A stretch of 7,941 nt of DNA from Chloroflexota bacterium (GCA_025935655.1 JAICUV010000163.1:1-7941), one strand, 5' to 3'. Positions 1 to 6,211 are shown, numbered from the stretch's first letter. Notes: generated by a model not told the origin, from the letters alone. A program made the numbers and translations.

Positions 1-463
1 CGTTGATCGCGGTGGTGCCGCGGATCGCCGCCATCGCCCCCGACGGGATGTCCACGACGGCGGGCGTGAGGCCCGTGCCGGAGCCGCCGCCCGTGTCGAC
101 GGCTGCGGCCGGCGGCGCCGGCGGCGCGAACAGGTTGACGAGCAGCAGCATGACGACGATCCCGGCGACGGCGCCGCCGCCGGACAGCGCCGCCGCGCGA
201 CGCATGGGAACGTCGAGGATCAGCCGCTGGCCGCAGCCCTCGCAGCGGCGGGCGCCACGCGTCAGGGTGCGGCCGCAGGCCGGGCAGTTGAACGCCTGCG
301 TGTCCGTGCCGCCACCCGCCACGGGGTCGGCGAACACCGGGGAATACTGGTCGGCGGCGGACCCATAGGCCGCGGTGGACAGGCCGGCGGACGCCTGGAG
401 GGCGGGGGCGTCGGGCGTGTTCGGGGTTCGCCTGAGGGTGGACCGGAGCGCGTCGAACGCCAT
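1..463 (-). CDS. Zinc-ribbon, single-pass membrane protein (3' part outside window)
   Basis: The frame starts at an ATG preceded by a strong AAAGGAGGG ribosome site and stays open to the left edge, giving 154 visible residues; the C-terminus is not seen. Residues 1-56 are a low-complexity Ala/Pro/Ser-rich segment. A compact zinc ribbon follows, with CPAC at 60-63 and CEGC at 74-77. After a short basic stretch comes one hydrophobic segment at about 92-112, then a Pro/Ala/Gly-rich linker. The ribbon is probably cytosolic, with the missing C-terminal part outside the cell, because arginines flank the cytosolic side of the helix. The four cysteines should bind one structural zinc. I do not recognise a specific family and cannot give a function. 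It lies 145 bases downstream of the DsbA-like gene on the same strand but has its own likely promoter, so it need not be in one operon with it. Confidence 0.8.
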   Translation of the reverse strand, partial: MAFDALRSTLRRTPNTPDAPALQASAGLSTAAYGSAADQYSPVFADPVAGGGTDTQAFNCPACGRTLTRGARRCEGCGQRLILDVPMRRAAALSGGGAVAGIVVMLLLVNLFAPPAPPAAAVDTGGGSGTGLTPAVVDIPSGAMAAIRGTTAIN

Positions 464-467
464 CGAT

Positions 468-476
468 CCCTCCTTT
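468..476 (-). promoter_or_regulatory. Ribosome binding site of the zinc-ribbon gene
   Basis: On the minus strand AAAGGAGGG lies four bases before the ATG at 463. It is the strongest Shine-Dalgarno match in the window and fixes the start of the zinc-ribbon gene. Confidence 0.8.
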
Positions 477-528
477 CCGCGGCGGGAACCGGCCGCGTCG
501 GACCCGCGCCGCCGGCGCAGGTGCGGGC

Positions 529-557
529 ATCCTAGGCGTTCGCGGGGCGGATTCCAC
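529..557 (-). promoter_or_regulatory. Candidate promoter of the zinc-ribbon gene
   Basis: On the minus strand TAGGAT (534-529) is a good -10 candidate of the TAnnnT type common in high-GC bacteria. A weak -35-like GTGGAA (557-552) lies 17 bases upstream. Transcription would begin near 522, leaving a leader of about 60 bases that contains the strong ribosome site. The -10 is plausible; the -35 matches poorly. Confidence 0.35.
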
Positions 558-608
558 CCCGACGATCGTCCTCCCGCCCGTGGGACCGGCGACGGCCCCG
601 CGAGCGCG

Positions 609-1436
609 CTACGGGGTGGGGCTCGGGCTCGCGGGGGCCGCGGCCTCGATCAGCGCGCCGAGCTGGTCCGGGGTCTTGAGCCCGGGCGGGTCGACGAGCG
701 TGCCGTTGAGGAACATCGTGGGCGTGGAGTTCACCCCGAGGCCCACGCCCTCCTGGGTGGAGGCTCGGACCTCCGCCAGCACCGCGGGGTCCGCGACGCA
801 CGCGTCCCAGTCGGTCACGTCCACTCCCGCTGCCTCGGCGATCGCCTTCACCCGCTCGGGGCGGAAGCCGCCGGCGTTCTCGCCGTCCTGGTTGTTGTAG
901 ATCCAGTGCGAGTAGTCCCAGTACTTGCCCTGCTTGTTCGCGCACACCGCGCCCGACGCGGCCACCTCGGACTCGTTGGGCGTGCCCCTGCCGAGGAACG
1001 CGAGGTCGCGGTGGACGATGCGCAGGATCCCGGCCTTGACGTAGCGCTCCACCAGGATCGGCTCGACGGACAGCGAGTGGCGGGCGCACACCGGGCACTG
1101 GTAGTCCTCCCAGACCTCGAGCGTGACCGGGGCGTCGGCGTTGCCGACCGTCTTGCCGTCGACGAGCGCGGCCGGATAGAGGATGCCCGGGTCCGCGAGC
1201 GTCCCCGTGACACGGTTGCCGAGCTGGTTCACGGCGACGAACGCGACGATGAGCACCCCGATGATCGTGGCGCCGATCATGATCGTCCTGGTGTTGAGCC
1301 ACGAGCCGCCGGAGCCGCCGGACGTCGTGCCGCGCGCGCGCCGCTCCTCGCGCTCGGTCGCGAACCGGTCGTTCCGCGCTGCCGCCCGGCGGTCGCGCCG
1401 AGTCGTCTGCTTGGTGGGTTGCTTGTTCGCGCTCAG
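609..1436 (-). CDS. Membrane-anchored DsbA-family thiol oxidoreductase
   Basis: Thioredoxin-fold disulfide oxidoreductase, probably acting on exported proteins outside the cytoplasmic membrane. Numbered from the CTG start (275 residues), residues 1-50 are Arg/Lys-rich and cytosolic, about 53-71 form the membrane anchor (after WLNTRTI), and the DsbA-like domain spans about 94-268. The active site is CPVC (114-117, in DYQCPVC). The cis-proline loop reads NSTPT near the end. Two further cysteines, in GAVC and WDAC, occur in many DsbA/BdbD-like proteins and may form a second disulfide. The first ATG (1280) would leave 223 residues and remove the whole cytosolic tail. I prefer CTG 1436 because GGAGG lies six bases before it, no ATG, GTG or TTG occurs in frame between them, 49 of the 52 extra codons end in G or C, and the basic tail gives the correct membrane topology. 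The gene ends at TAG and is divergent from the zinc operon. The family is secure; the start is less so. Confidence 0.88.
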   Translation of the reverse strand: MSANKQPTKQTTRRDRRAAARNDRFATEREERRARGTTSGGSGGSWLNTRTIMIGATIIGVLIVAFVAVNQLGNRVTGTLADPGILYPAALVDGKTVGNADAPVTLEVWEDYQCPVCARHSLSVEPILVERYVKAGILRIVHRDLAFLGRGTPNESEVAASGAVCANKQGKYWDYSHWIYNNQDGENAGGFRPERVKAIAEAAGVDVTDWDACVADPAVLAEVRASTQEGVGLGVNSTPTMFLNGTLVDPPGLKTPDQLGALIEAAAPASPSPTP

Positions 1437-1442
1437 GGGAGG

Positions 1443-1447
1443 CCTCC
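1443..1447 (-). promoter_or_regulatory. Ribosome binding site supporting a CTG start
   Basis: GGAGG on the minus strand lies six bases before the CTG at 1436-1434. No ordinary start codon is in frame near it. This is the main sequence argument for a non-ATG start of the DsbA-like gene. A competing weak AGGA lies five bases before the ATG at 1280. Confidence 0.5.
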
Positions 1448-1589
1448 GGGGTCGTGCTGGCGTTGCGCAGGACGCGCGACAGTGTGGCGCAGATCCGCCC
1501 GCCCCAGCGTCGCCGAGCCCGGGGCGGCGCCGGAAGGGACGTTTGGCCCCAGCCGGGGGCCGTGCGGCCCGAACTCCCTGGTGGCAGGG

Positions 1590-1618
1590 TTGCGCGTCGG
1601 GTCGCCGCAGTTGATACT
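1590..1618 (+). promoter_or_regulatory. Promoter of the zinc-uptake operon, probably leaderless
   Basis: TTGCGC (1590-1595) and GATACT (1613-1618) are separated by exactly 17 bases and resemble -35 and -10 elements. The -10 matches TATAAT at four of six bases. A transcript would start at about 1625-1628, at or within three bases of the znuC ATG (1628). No Shine-Dalgarno sequence precedes that ATG, which agrees with a leaderless message. The -10 lies inside the palindromic operator. Confidence 0.55.
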
Positions 1619-1626
1619 AAGTCTCA
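1612..1626 (+). promoter_or_regulatory. Fur/Zur-type operator (7-1-7 inverted repeat)
   Basis: TGATACTAAGTCTCA is an inverted repeat of two 7-base arms around one central base, with only one mismatched pair (positions 4 and 12). This is the arrangement of classical Fur-family boxes (TGATAATnATTATCA), and it is AT-richer than its surroundings. It covers the -10 element and ends one base before the znuC ATG, so a bound repressor would block polymerase. The third gene of the operon encodes a Fur-family protein, the obvious ligand. The structure is seen directly; the identity of the binder is inferred. Confidence 0.7.
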
Positions 1627-1627
1627 T

Positions 1628-2530
1628 ATGACAGACCAGACGCCCGTCACCCCGGTCCCGCACGCGCACCCCGGGCGTGCGCCGCACACGCACGACGGCC
1701 CGCTCGACGCGTCGCATGCGCACGCGCACGCCGACGTGTGGCTGAGCGACGTCTCGGCCGGCTACGGCGATCGAGCCGCGCTCGAGCACGTCACGGTGGC
1801 CGTGGAGCCCGGCAGCCTGCTCGCGGTCGTGGGCCCCAACGGCGCCGGCAAGAGCACCCTGCTGAAGCTGATGGCCGGGCTGCTCCAGCCGTGGTCCGGG
1901 CGGATCGAGATCCTGGGCCAGCCGTCCGGTCGCGAGGCGCGACGCGTCGCGTACGTCCCGCAGGCGGAGCTCGTGGACTGGGCGTTCCCGGTAACGGTGG
2001 AGGACGTCGTGATGATGGGCCGCTTCCCGCGGCTCGGCCCGATCCGCCGGCCCGGCGCCGACGATCGGCGCGCGGTCCGCGACGCGCTCGCCCAGGTGGG
2101 CATGGCGACCCACCTGCGGACGCAGATCGGGCGGCTCTCGGGCGGCCAGCGCCGGCGCGTGTTCCTCGCCCGCGCCCTCGCCGCGGAACCGGACCTGTTC
2201 CTCCTCGACGAGCCGGTCACGGGCATCGACCCCGGGACCCAGGAGCTCCTGATGAACATCCTCGAGGCCCAGGCGGCGCGCGGCAAGACGGTCGTCGCCA
2301 CGACGCACGACCTCGCGGCCGCGGCCGATCGCTTCCACCAGGTCCTCGCGGTCAACCGGACCGTCGTGGCCTACGGCCCCTCCGAGATCGTCCTCGACGC
2401 GGACGTCCTCGCGCGCGCCTATGGCGGACACCTGCTCCTGCTCGGCGGGGGCCGGGTCCTCCTCGATGACGCCCACCACCACGACGACGCCGCGCCCGGC
2501 GAGCGGCACTTCCACGAGCGGGGCCGCTGA
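1628..2530 (+). CDS. znuC: Zinc-type ABC importer ATPase with His-rich ends
   Basis: Cytosolic ATPase of a metal ABC importer, 300 residues, which drives uptake through the permease encoded next to it. Walker A is GPNGAGKST (69-77), the Q-loop glutamine is Q112 (VPQAE), the signature is LSGGQ (170-174), Walker B is LFLLDEP (190-196) and the switch histidine is H227 (TTHD). All catalytic parts are intact. Compared with a usual ZnuC-like core of about 250 residues, it has an extra N-terminal segment of about 36 residues with seven histidines (12, 14, 20, 22, 30, 32, 34) and a C-terminal tail with five more (283-285, 294, 296). I chose ATG 1628 because it sits directly behind the operator; an in-frame ATG at 1454 would run through the promoter. 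Zinc rather than manganese is inferred from the binding protein and the regulator. The stop overlaps the permease start by one base (TGATG). Confidence 0.92.
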   Translation: MTDQTPVTPVPHAHPGRAPHTHDGPLDASHAHAHADVWLSDVSAGYGDRAALEHVTVAVEPGSLLAVVGPNGAGKSTLLKLMAGLLQPWSGRIEILGQPSGREARRVAYVPQAELVDWAFPVTVEDVVMMGRFPRLGPIRRPGADDRRAVRDALAQVGMATHLRTQIGRLSGGQRRRVFLARALAAEPDLFLLDEPVTGIDPGTQELLMNILEAQAARGKTVVATTHDLAAAADRFHQVLAVNRTVVAYGPSEIVLDADVLARAYGGHLLLLGGGRVLLDDAHHHDDAAPGERHFHERGR

Positions 2531-3411
2531 TGGACCTCCTGCTCGAGCCGCTCGGGACGATGATCTTCATCCGTGCCCTGGTCGCGTCGGCGCTCGTCGG
2601 CGTCGTGTGCGCCGTCGTGGGCACGTACGTGGTCCTGCGCGGGATCGCGTTCATCGGGGACGCGATCGCCCACGCCGGCTTCCCGGGCGTCGTGGCCGCG
2701 TACATGCTGGGCATCCCGTTCTACATCGGCGCGGCGATCGCGGCCGTGTCCACGGCGCTCGCCATCGGCTGGGTCACGAAGCGGGCCGGGATCCGCCAGG
2801 ACACCGCCATCGGCGTCCTGTTCGCCGGCACGTTCGCGCTCGGCGTGTTCATGTTCAGCGCGATCAAGGGCTACGTCGCCGACCTGTTCGGCTTCCTGCT
2901 CGGCAACGTGCTCGCGATCGGGGCCGCGGACCTCGTGGCGCTGCTCGTGCTGGGGACGGGCGTCATCCTCGTCGTGGCGCTCCTGTGGAAGGAGCTCCTG
3001 TACGCGACCTTCGACCCGCTGGGGGCGGCCGCTTCGGGGATCAAGGTCGACCGCCTCGAGTACCTGTTCCTCGCGCTCGTCGCGCTCACGATCGTCGTCA
3101 GCCTCCAGGCCGTCGGGATCATCCTCGTCGTCGCGATGCTGATCACGCCCGCGGCGACCGCGCAGCTGCTCACCGTGCGCTTCACCCGGCTGATGGTCAC
3201 GGCGGCCCTGGTCGGGATCCTGAGCTCTGTCGTCGGCCTATACCTCTCGTACTGGCTGGACGTCGCGAGCGGGGCGACGATCGTGCTCGTCCAGACTGCC
3301 GCGTTCCTGTTCGTGCTCGCGTTCGGCCCGCGGGGTCTCGTGGCGCGGCGCCGTGGCTGGATCCCCGCCGAGCCAGACGACGACGACGTCCCGGCCGCGG
3401 TGCCGGCATGA
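2530..3411 (+). CDS. znuB: Zinc-type ABC importer permease
   Basis: Integral membrane subunit of the ABC-3 metal permease family, 293 residues, with about eight hydrophobic helices beginning near residue 11. Family signatures are visible: VVLRGIAFIGDAIAHAGFPG (34-53), with the conserved Asp44 and His48, and an ILVVAMLITPAATA stretch at about 198-211. The C-terminal tail from about 268 is basic and then acidic (DDDD at 283-286), probably cytosolic. The length is close to the usual 260-300 residues and nothing is missing. It starts with an ATG that shares one base with the ATPase stop and ends in an ATGA overlap with the regulator gene. It would form a homodimer with two ATPase subunits and receive metal from the lipoprotein encoded at the end of the operon. 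Confidence 0.93.
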   Translation: MDLLLEPLGTMIFIRALVASALVGVVCAVVGTYVVLRGIAFIGDAIAHAGFPGVVAAYMLGIPFYIGAAIAAVSTALAIGWVTKRAGIRQDTAIGVLFAGTFALGVFMFSAIKGYVADLFGFLLGNVLAIGAADLVALLVLGTGVILVVALLWKELLYATFDPLGAAASGIKVDRLEYLFLALVALTIVVSLQAVGIILVVAMLITPAATAQLLTVRFTRLMVTAALVGILSSVVGLYLSYWLDVASGATIVLVQTAAFLFVLAFGPRGLVARRRGWIPAEPDDDDVPAAVPA

Positions 3412-3878
3412 CGGCGGCACCCCAGGCGGGCAACGAGCTCGTCGACGCGCTCGAGGGCAGCGGCTACCGGCTCACCGAGCCACGCCGCGCGGTCGCCGAG
3501 ATGATCGCCGGGCGCCAGGGCCACTTCACCGCGGCGGACCTCATCGACGAGGCGCGCGGCAGGCACCCGGGGCTCGGGCGGGCGACCGTGTTCCGCGCGC
3601 TGGAGCTGTTCGCGTCGCTCAACCTCGTGGAGCGCGTGGACCTGCCCGCCGGGGAGCACGCGTACGTCGCCTGCGAGCGGACGCATCACCACCACGCGAT
3701 CTGCACCGGCTGCGGGCGCGCCTTCGACGTCGACGACCAGGGCCTGGTCGACGTGCTGGCCGCGATCGGCCGCCGGTCCGGCTTCCGGGTGACGACCCAC
3801 CGCCTCGAGATCTTCGGGCTGTGCGCGTCGTGCCAGGCCGCCGGGGTGCAGCCGATGCCCGGCTCCCGGCCGGCATGA
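3408..3878 (+). CDS. zur: Fur-family metal regulator, probably Zur
   Basis: Cytosolic metal-dependent repressor, 156 residues, the normal size for the Fur family. The winged-helix DNA-binding domain spans about 10-80, with recognition helix GRATVFRALELF (57-68). The dimerisation and metal domain carries HHHH at 93-96 and two cysteine pairs, C99/C102 and C139/C142, which form the structural zinc site. His131 (TTHRLEIFGLC) is a likely sensory-site ligand. Cys89, just before the histidine run, resembles the cysteine ligand of zinc-sensing Zur proteins. With its place between zinc permease and binding-protein genes, this favours zinc over iron. The ATG overlaps the permease stop by four bases and no separate ribosome site is visible, so translation is probably coupled. 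It is the likely repressor of its own operon through the palindrome at 1612-1626. Fur-family membership is secure; the metal is inferred. Confidence 0.9.
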   Translation: MTAAPQAGNELVDALEGSGYRLTEPRRAVAEMIAGRQGHFTAADLIDEARGRHPGLGRATVFRALELFASLNLVERVDLPAGEHAYVACERTHHHHAICTGCGRAFDVDDQGLVDVLAAIGRRSGFRVTTHRLEIFGLCASCQAAGVQPMPGSRPA

Positions 3879-4798
3879 GGGCGCGCGGCCGCGCGGTGCG
3901 CCTCGTCGTCGCCGCGGCGCTCCTGGCGACCCTCGCCGCCGCCTGCGGATCCAGCGGCCCGGCCGACGGCGCCGACGCGCCGGTCAAGGTCATCACGACC
4001 ACGACGATCTTCGCGGACATGGTCCGCCAGGTCGGCGGCGACCGGGTCAGCGTCGAGAGCCTCGTGCCCAAGGGCGGCGAGGTCCACACGTTCGACCCGA
4101 CGCCCGGCGACATCCGCCGCATCACCGAGGCGAAGCTCGCCTTCCGCAACGGCCTCGGGCTCGACGACTGGCTCGCGGCGCTCATCGAGGACGCGGGGAC
4201 CTCCGCGCCGCTCGTGGAGCTCGGCACGGACCTGCCGGGCGTGACGCCACTGGCCGGCGCGGAAGGCTCCGGCGAGGCGGTCAACCCGCACCTGTGGATG
4301 GACGTCGCCTACGGCTCGCTGTACGCGCAACGGATCGCCACCGAGCTCGCCAGGGTGGACCCCGCCGGCGCGGCCACGTACCGCGACAACCTCGCGGCGT
4401 ACGAGGCGCGCCTCTCGGCGCTCGACGGGTATGCCCGGACGCAGCTGGACGCCATCCCGGCGGCCAACCGGACCGTGGTCTCGTTCCACGATGCGTTCCC
4501 GTACTTCGCCCGGGCCTACGGGCTGACGATCGACGGCACGATCGTCGACGCGCCGGGTCAGGACCCGAGTGCGGGCGGCGTCGCCGCCCTCGTCGCCACC
4601 ATCCGGGCGAAGGGCGTCAAGGCCATCTTCGCGGAGGCGCAGTTCAACCCCGACCTCGCCCAGACGATCGCGACCGAGACCGGCGCCACGGTCGTCGCGA
4701 ACCTGTACACGGACAGCGTCGGCGATCCGCCCCAGGACACCTACGAGTCGATGATGCGCTGGAACGTCGACCAGGTCGTCGCGGCGCTCAAGGGGTAG
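3875..4798 (+). CDS. znuA: Zinc-type ABC importer solute-binding lipoprotein
   Basis: Extracytoplasmic metal-binding protein of cluster A-1 (TroA/ZnuA/PsaA-like), 307 residues. Residues 1-23 form a lipoprotein signal (basic start, hydrophobic core, TLAAA before Cys24), so it should be lipid-anchored outside the membrane. Likely metal ligands in order are His71 (EVHTFDPTPGD), His139 (NPHLWMD), His205 (FHDAFPYFARAYGL) and Asp280 (LYTDSVG). The third position is His rather than the Glu of manganese-specific relatives, which favours zinc. The His-rich acidic loop typical of many ZnuA proteins is absent; the segment before His139 is Gly/Ala/Glu-rich. The gene overlaps zur by four bases and is the last in the operon. 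A hairpin follows 38 bases after the stop. The family is secure; substrate assignment is by ligand pattern. Confidence 0.92.
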   Translation: MRARGRAVRLVVAAALLATLAAACGSSGPADGADAPVKVITTTTIFADMVRQVGGDRVSVESLVPKGGEVHTFDPTPGDIRRITEAKLAFRNGLGLDDWLAALIEDAGTSAPLVELGTDLPGVTPLAGAEGSGEAVNPHLWMDVAYGSLYAQRIATELARVDPAGAATYRDNLAAYEARLSALDGYARTQLDAIPAANRTVVSFHDAFPYFARAYGLTIDGTIVDAPGQDPSAGGVAALVATIRAKGVKAIFAEAQFNPDLAQTIATETGATVVANLYTDSVGDPPQDTYESMMRWNVDQVVAALKG

Positions 4799-4835
4799 CG
4801 GCCGAGCCTCGTCGGGCCGCGTCAGGACCCTCGTA

Positions 4836-4851
4836 CCAGGCCGCCGCCTGG
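4836..4851 (+). terminator. Hairpin after the zinc operon, possible terminator
   Basis: CCAGGC CGCC GCCTGG is a perfect six-base stem with a four-base loop. It stands between the end of znuA and the next gene cluster. No T-run follows, so it is not a classical intrinsic terminator; in such GC-rich DNA it may still end transcription or protect the upstream message. Confidence 0.35.
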
Positions 4852-4871
4852 ACCATCGGCGACGGGCGCGC

Positions 4872-4897
4872 TGAAACCTTCGGGCGATTCGGTGCCT
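4872..4897 (+). promoter_or_regulatory. Possible ECF-type promoter for the redox cluster
   Basis: TGAAACCTTC (4872-4881) resembles the -35 element of extracytoplasmic-function sigma factors (GAAAC core). A -10 would lie near 4890-4897 (CGGTGCCT), which matches poorly. The site is in the only non-coding stretch (4799-4929) upstream of the ferric-reductase-like gene, where a promoter is expected. Weak evidence. Confidence 0.2.
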
Positions 4898-4929
4898 CGG
4901 AACAGCACCGCACCATTCGGGGAGTCGCC

Positions 4930-5004
4930 ATGAGCCAGCTCGCGCCGCCTGTCCACGTCGCGTCACCCGCGCCGCATCGAGCGGAGGCCCGTCCATGCGG
5001 GTGA
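4930..5004 (+). CDS. Possible 24-residue leader peptide
   Basis: A short frame starts at an ATG preceded by GGGGAG five bases upstream. It encodes 24 residues, beginning MSQLAPPVHV, rich in Ala, Pro and His, and stops at TGA 5002-5004, ten bases inside the next gene. The overlap would allow translational coupling to the ferric-reductase-like protein. Against a real gene: no signal or domain is visible, and about a quarter of its codons end in A or T, unlike the neighbouring genes. It could be a regulatory upstream frame or chance. Confidence 0.3.
   Translation: MSQLAPPVHVASPAPHRAEARPCG
4983..4987 (+). promoter_or_regulatory. Ribosome binding site of the ferric-reductase-like gene
   Basis: GGAGG lies seven bases before the ATG at 4995 and fixes this start. 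It falls inside the possible 24-residue leader frame. Confidence 0.65.
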
Positions 5005-5705
5005 GCGCCCCCGTCCTGATCGCCATCGGGGCGATCGCCGTGCTCGTCGCGATCGGCGTCACCGACCAGGTCCTCCCGGCCACGGATGCCCGGACCGCGG
5101 AGCTTCGTCCGTGGATCGCGGCGCGCGCCGTGGGCGTGATGGCGTACCTCCTGCTGGCGCTCGAGGTGGCCACCGGGCTCGTCCTGAGCCACCCGCGCAA
5201 CACCGCCGAGTGGCGCAAGACCAAGCAGGTCTTCCCATGGCACGAGATGCTCACCGTGTTCACGTTCGGCTTCCTGGCCATCCACGGCGTCCTGCTGGCC
5301 GTGGACCGGTTCGCCAACGTCGGGTGGCTTGGCGCGCTGATCCCGGGGATGTCCGCGTACCGGACGCCCGCCATCGCGCTCGGCACGATCGCCGCCTACA
5401 CGATGCTGTTCACGGCGATCACCGCCAAGTGGACGCGACTCCTGCCCTCGGGCTGGTGGCTCAAGGTCCACCGGGTCGCCGCCCTCACGTTCCTGATGAC
5501 CTGGCTGCACGCCGTGCTGTCCGGCACCGACGGCGGTGCGCTGCTGCCGCTCTACCTCGTCACGGGCCTGCCGATCCTCGCGGGCGTCGTCCATCGGTCG
5601 TGGACCGCCCGGTCCCGGCCCCAGCGACCGGCCGTGCCCGCGGGCAGGCCGGCACCGACCCTCGGCCGCCAGGCACCGGCGGCCGTCACTGCGGAGGAAT
5701 CCTGA
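4995..5705 (+). CDS. Ferric-reductase-like haem membrane protein
   Basis: Integral membrane protein of 236 residues with about six helices (roughly 5-24, 44-64, 84-104, 125-145, 158-176, 183-200) and a Pro/Ala-rich cytosolic tail from about 203. Two histidine pairs sit where the ferric-reductase-like (MsrQ/YedZ, NOX) fold holds b-type haems: His83 (PWHEML) with His97 (AIHGVLL), and His159 (KVHRVA) with His172 (TWLHAVL). Their spacings (13 and 12 residues between) fit the family, so it should carry electrons across the membrane. It has no fused FAD/NAD domain, so a separate partner must supply electrons. It leads a cluster that ends in an ApbE flavin transferase, suggesting a flavoprotein acceptor or donor outside the membrane. 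A MsrQ role is less likely because no msrP is present here. The stop overlaps the next start by one base. Confidence 0.82.
   Translation: MRVSAPVLIAIGAIAVLVAIGVTDQVLPATDARTAELRPWIAARAVGVMAYLLLALEVATGLVLSHPRNTAEWRKTKQVFPWHEMLTVFTFGFLAIHGVLLAVDRFANVGWLGALIPGMSAYRTPAIALGTIAAYTMLFTAITAKWTRLLPSGWWLKVHRVAALTFLMTWLHAVLSGTDGGALLPLYLVTGLPILAGVVHRSWTARSRPQRPAVPAGRPAPTLGRQAPAAVTAEES
5693..5697 (+). promoter_or_regulatory. Ribosome binding site of the first coiled-coil gene
   Basis: GGAGG (in GCGGAGGAAT) lies seven bases before the ATG at 5705, within the end of the ferric-reductase-like gene. It supports the TGATG junction as a true start. Confidence 0.7.
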
Positions 5706-6211
5706 TGTCCGGGGAGCTTCGAGGCCGCGTCGTGCGGCGGACGATCGTGGTCGCGATGACCGGCGCCGTGCTCGTGGCCGGCGTGTTCACCGTGGGCCTC
5801 GCGGCCCAGTGGCGGGCGGACAGCGCGCCGCTCGACGTGGCGCCCGTGGGGATGAGCCAGCTCGATGCCGACCTCGCCGCCGAGGTCACGCGGTCATCGG
5901 ACCTCACGTCCCAGATCGCCGACGTGGCGGGCCAGGTCGCCACGCTCCGCGGCGCGCTGCTGACGGCCGGGGACACCGTGACCAGCGACACCGGGAGCGC
6001 ACAGGCGCTGCAGGCGAAGCTCGACACGGCCACCGCGAAGCTCGCGAAGCTGCAGGGCCAGCTCAAGGCGGCCCAGCAGCGCCTCGCGGCGCTCAACGAC
6101 GCGGCGGCCAGGCAGGCGGCGCTCAACCGCGCGGCCGGGCAGGGGTCATCGACCTCGACCTCGTCCGGGTCGAGCGGCGGCGGCGGCGAGCACGAGTCCG
6201 ACGATGACTGA
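5705..6211 (+). CDS. Single-pass membrane protein with external coiled coil (unknown family)
   Basis: 168 residues; I do not recognise a family. A short basic N-terminus (RGRVVRR) is followed by one membrane segment at about 13-34, so the rest should face outside. Residues about 50-145 are Ala/Leu/Gln/Lys-rich and probably form a long coiled coil, strongest at about 100-143 (for example KLAKLQGQLKAAQQRLAAL). The tail 147-168 is Ser/Thr/Gly-rich and ends in an acidic HESDDD. There are no cysteines, no haem motif and no clear FMN-binding domain. The gene is translationally coupled to the ferric-reductase-like gene upstream (one-base overlap) and overlaps the next gene by eight bases, so the three are probably co-produced. 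It may be a scaffold or accessory subunit of the redox complex; this rests on context only. Confidence 0.75.
   Translation: MSGELRGRVVRRTIVVAMTGAVLVAGVFTVGLAAQWRADSAPLDVAPVGMSQLDADLAAEVTRSSDLTSQIADVAGQVATLRGALLTAGDTVTSDTGSAQALQAKLDTATAKLAKLQGQLKAAQQRLAALNDAAARQAALNRAAGQGSSTSTSSGSSGGGGEHESDDD

Noticed and set aside
561..570. Perfect 10-base palindrome GACGATCGTC
   Set aside because: No loop, no extension of symmetry, and no gene start next to it; palindromes of this length arise easily here.
1545..1561. Hairpin GGCCCC-agccg-GGGGCC
   Set aside because: Good short stem but no T-run, and it lies upstream of a promoter in a divergent region, so it is not a terminator. Kept only as a remark.
1454..1627. 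N-terminal extension of znuC from an upstream ATG
   Set aside because: The extension would cross the promoter and operator, has no family similarity, and the ATG at 1628 sits exactly behind the operator.
375..1631. 418-codon open frame on the plus strand
   Set aside because: It runs opposite the DsbA-like gene and through the zinc promoter, and its product shows no motif.
3268..3279. SGAT tetrapeptide in the zinc permease as a flavinylation site
   Set aside because: It lies in a loop or helix end of an ABC-3 permease without an FMN-binding domain; a chance match. The same holds for TGAT in ZnuA at 4679-4690.
3686..5386. 566-codon open frame on the minus strand
   Set aside because: It lies antisense to zur, znuA and the haem-protein gene, all supported by family motifs. 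Its product is low-complexity Arg/Ala/Gly, as expected for an open frame opposite very GC-rich genes.
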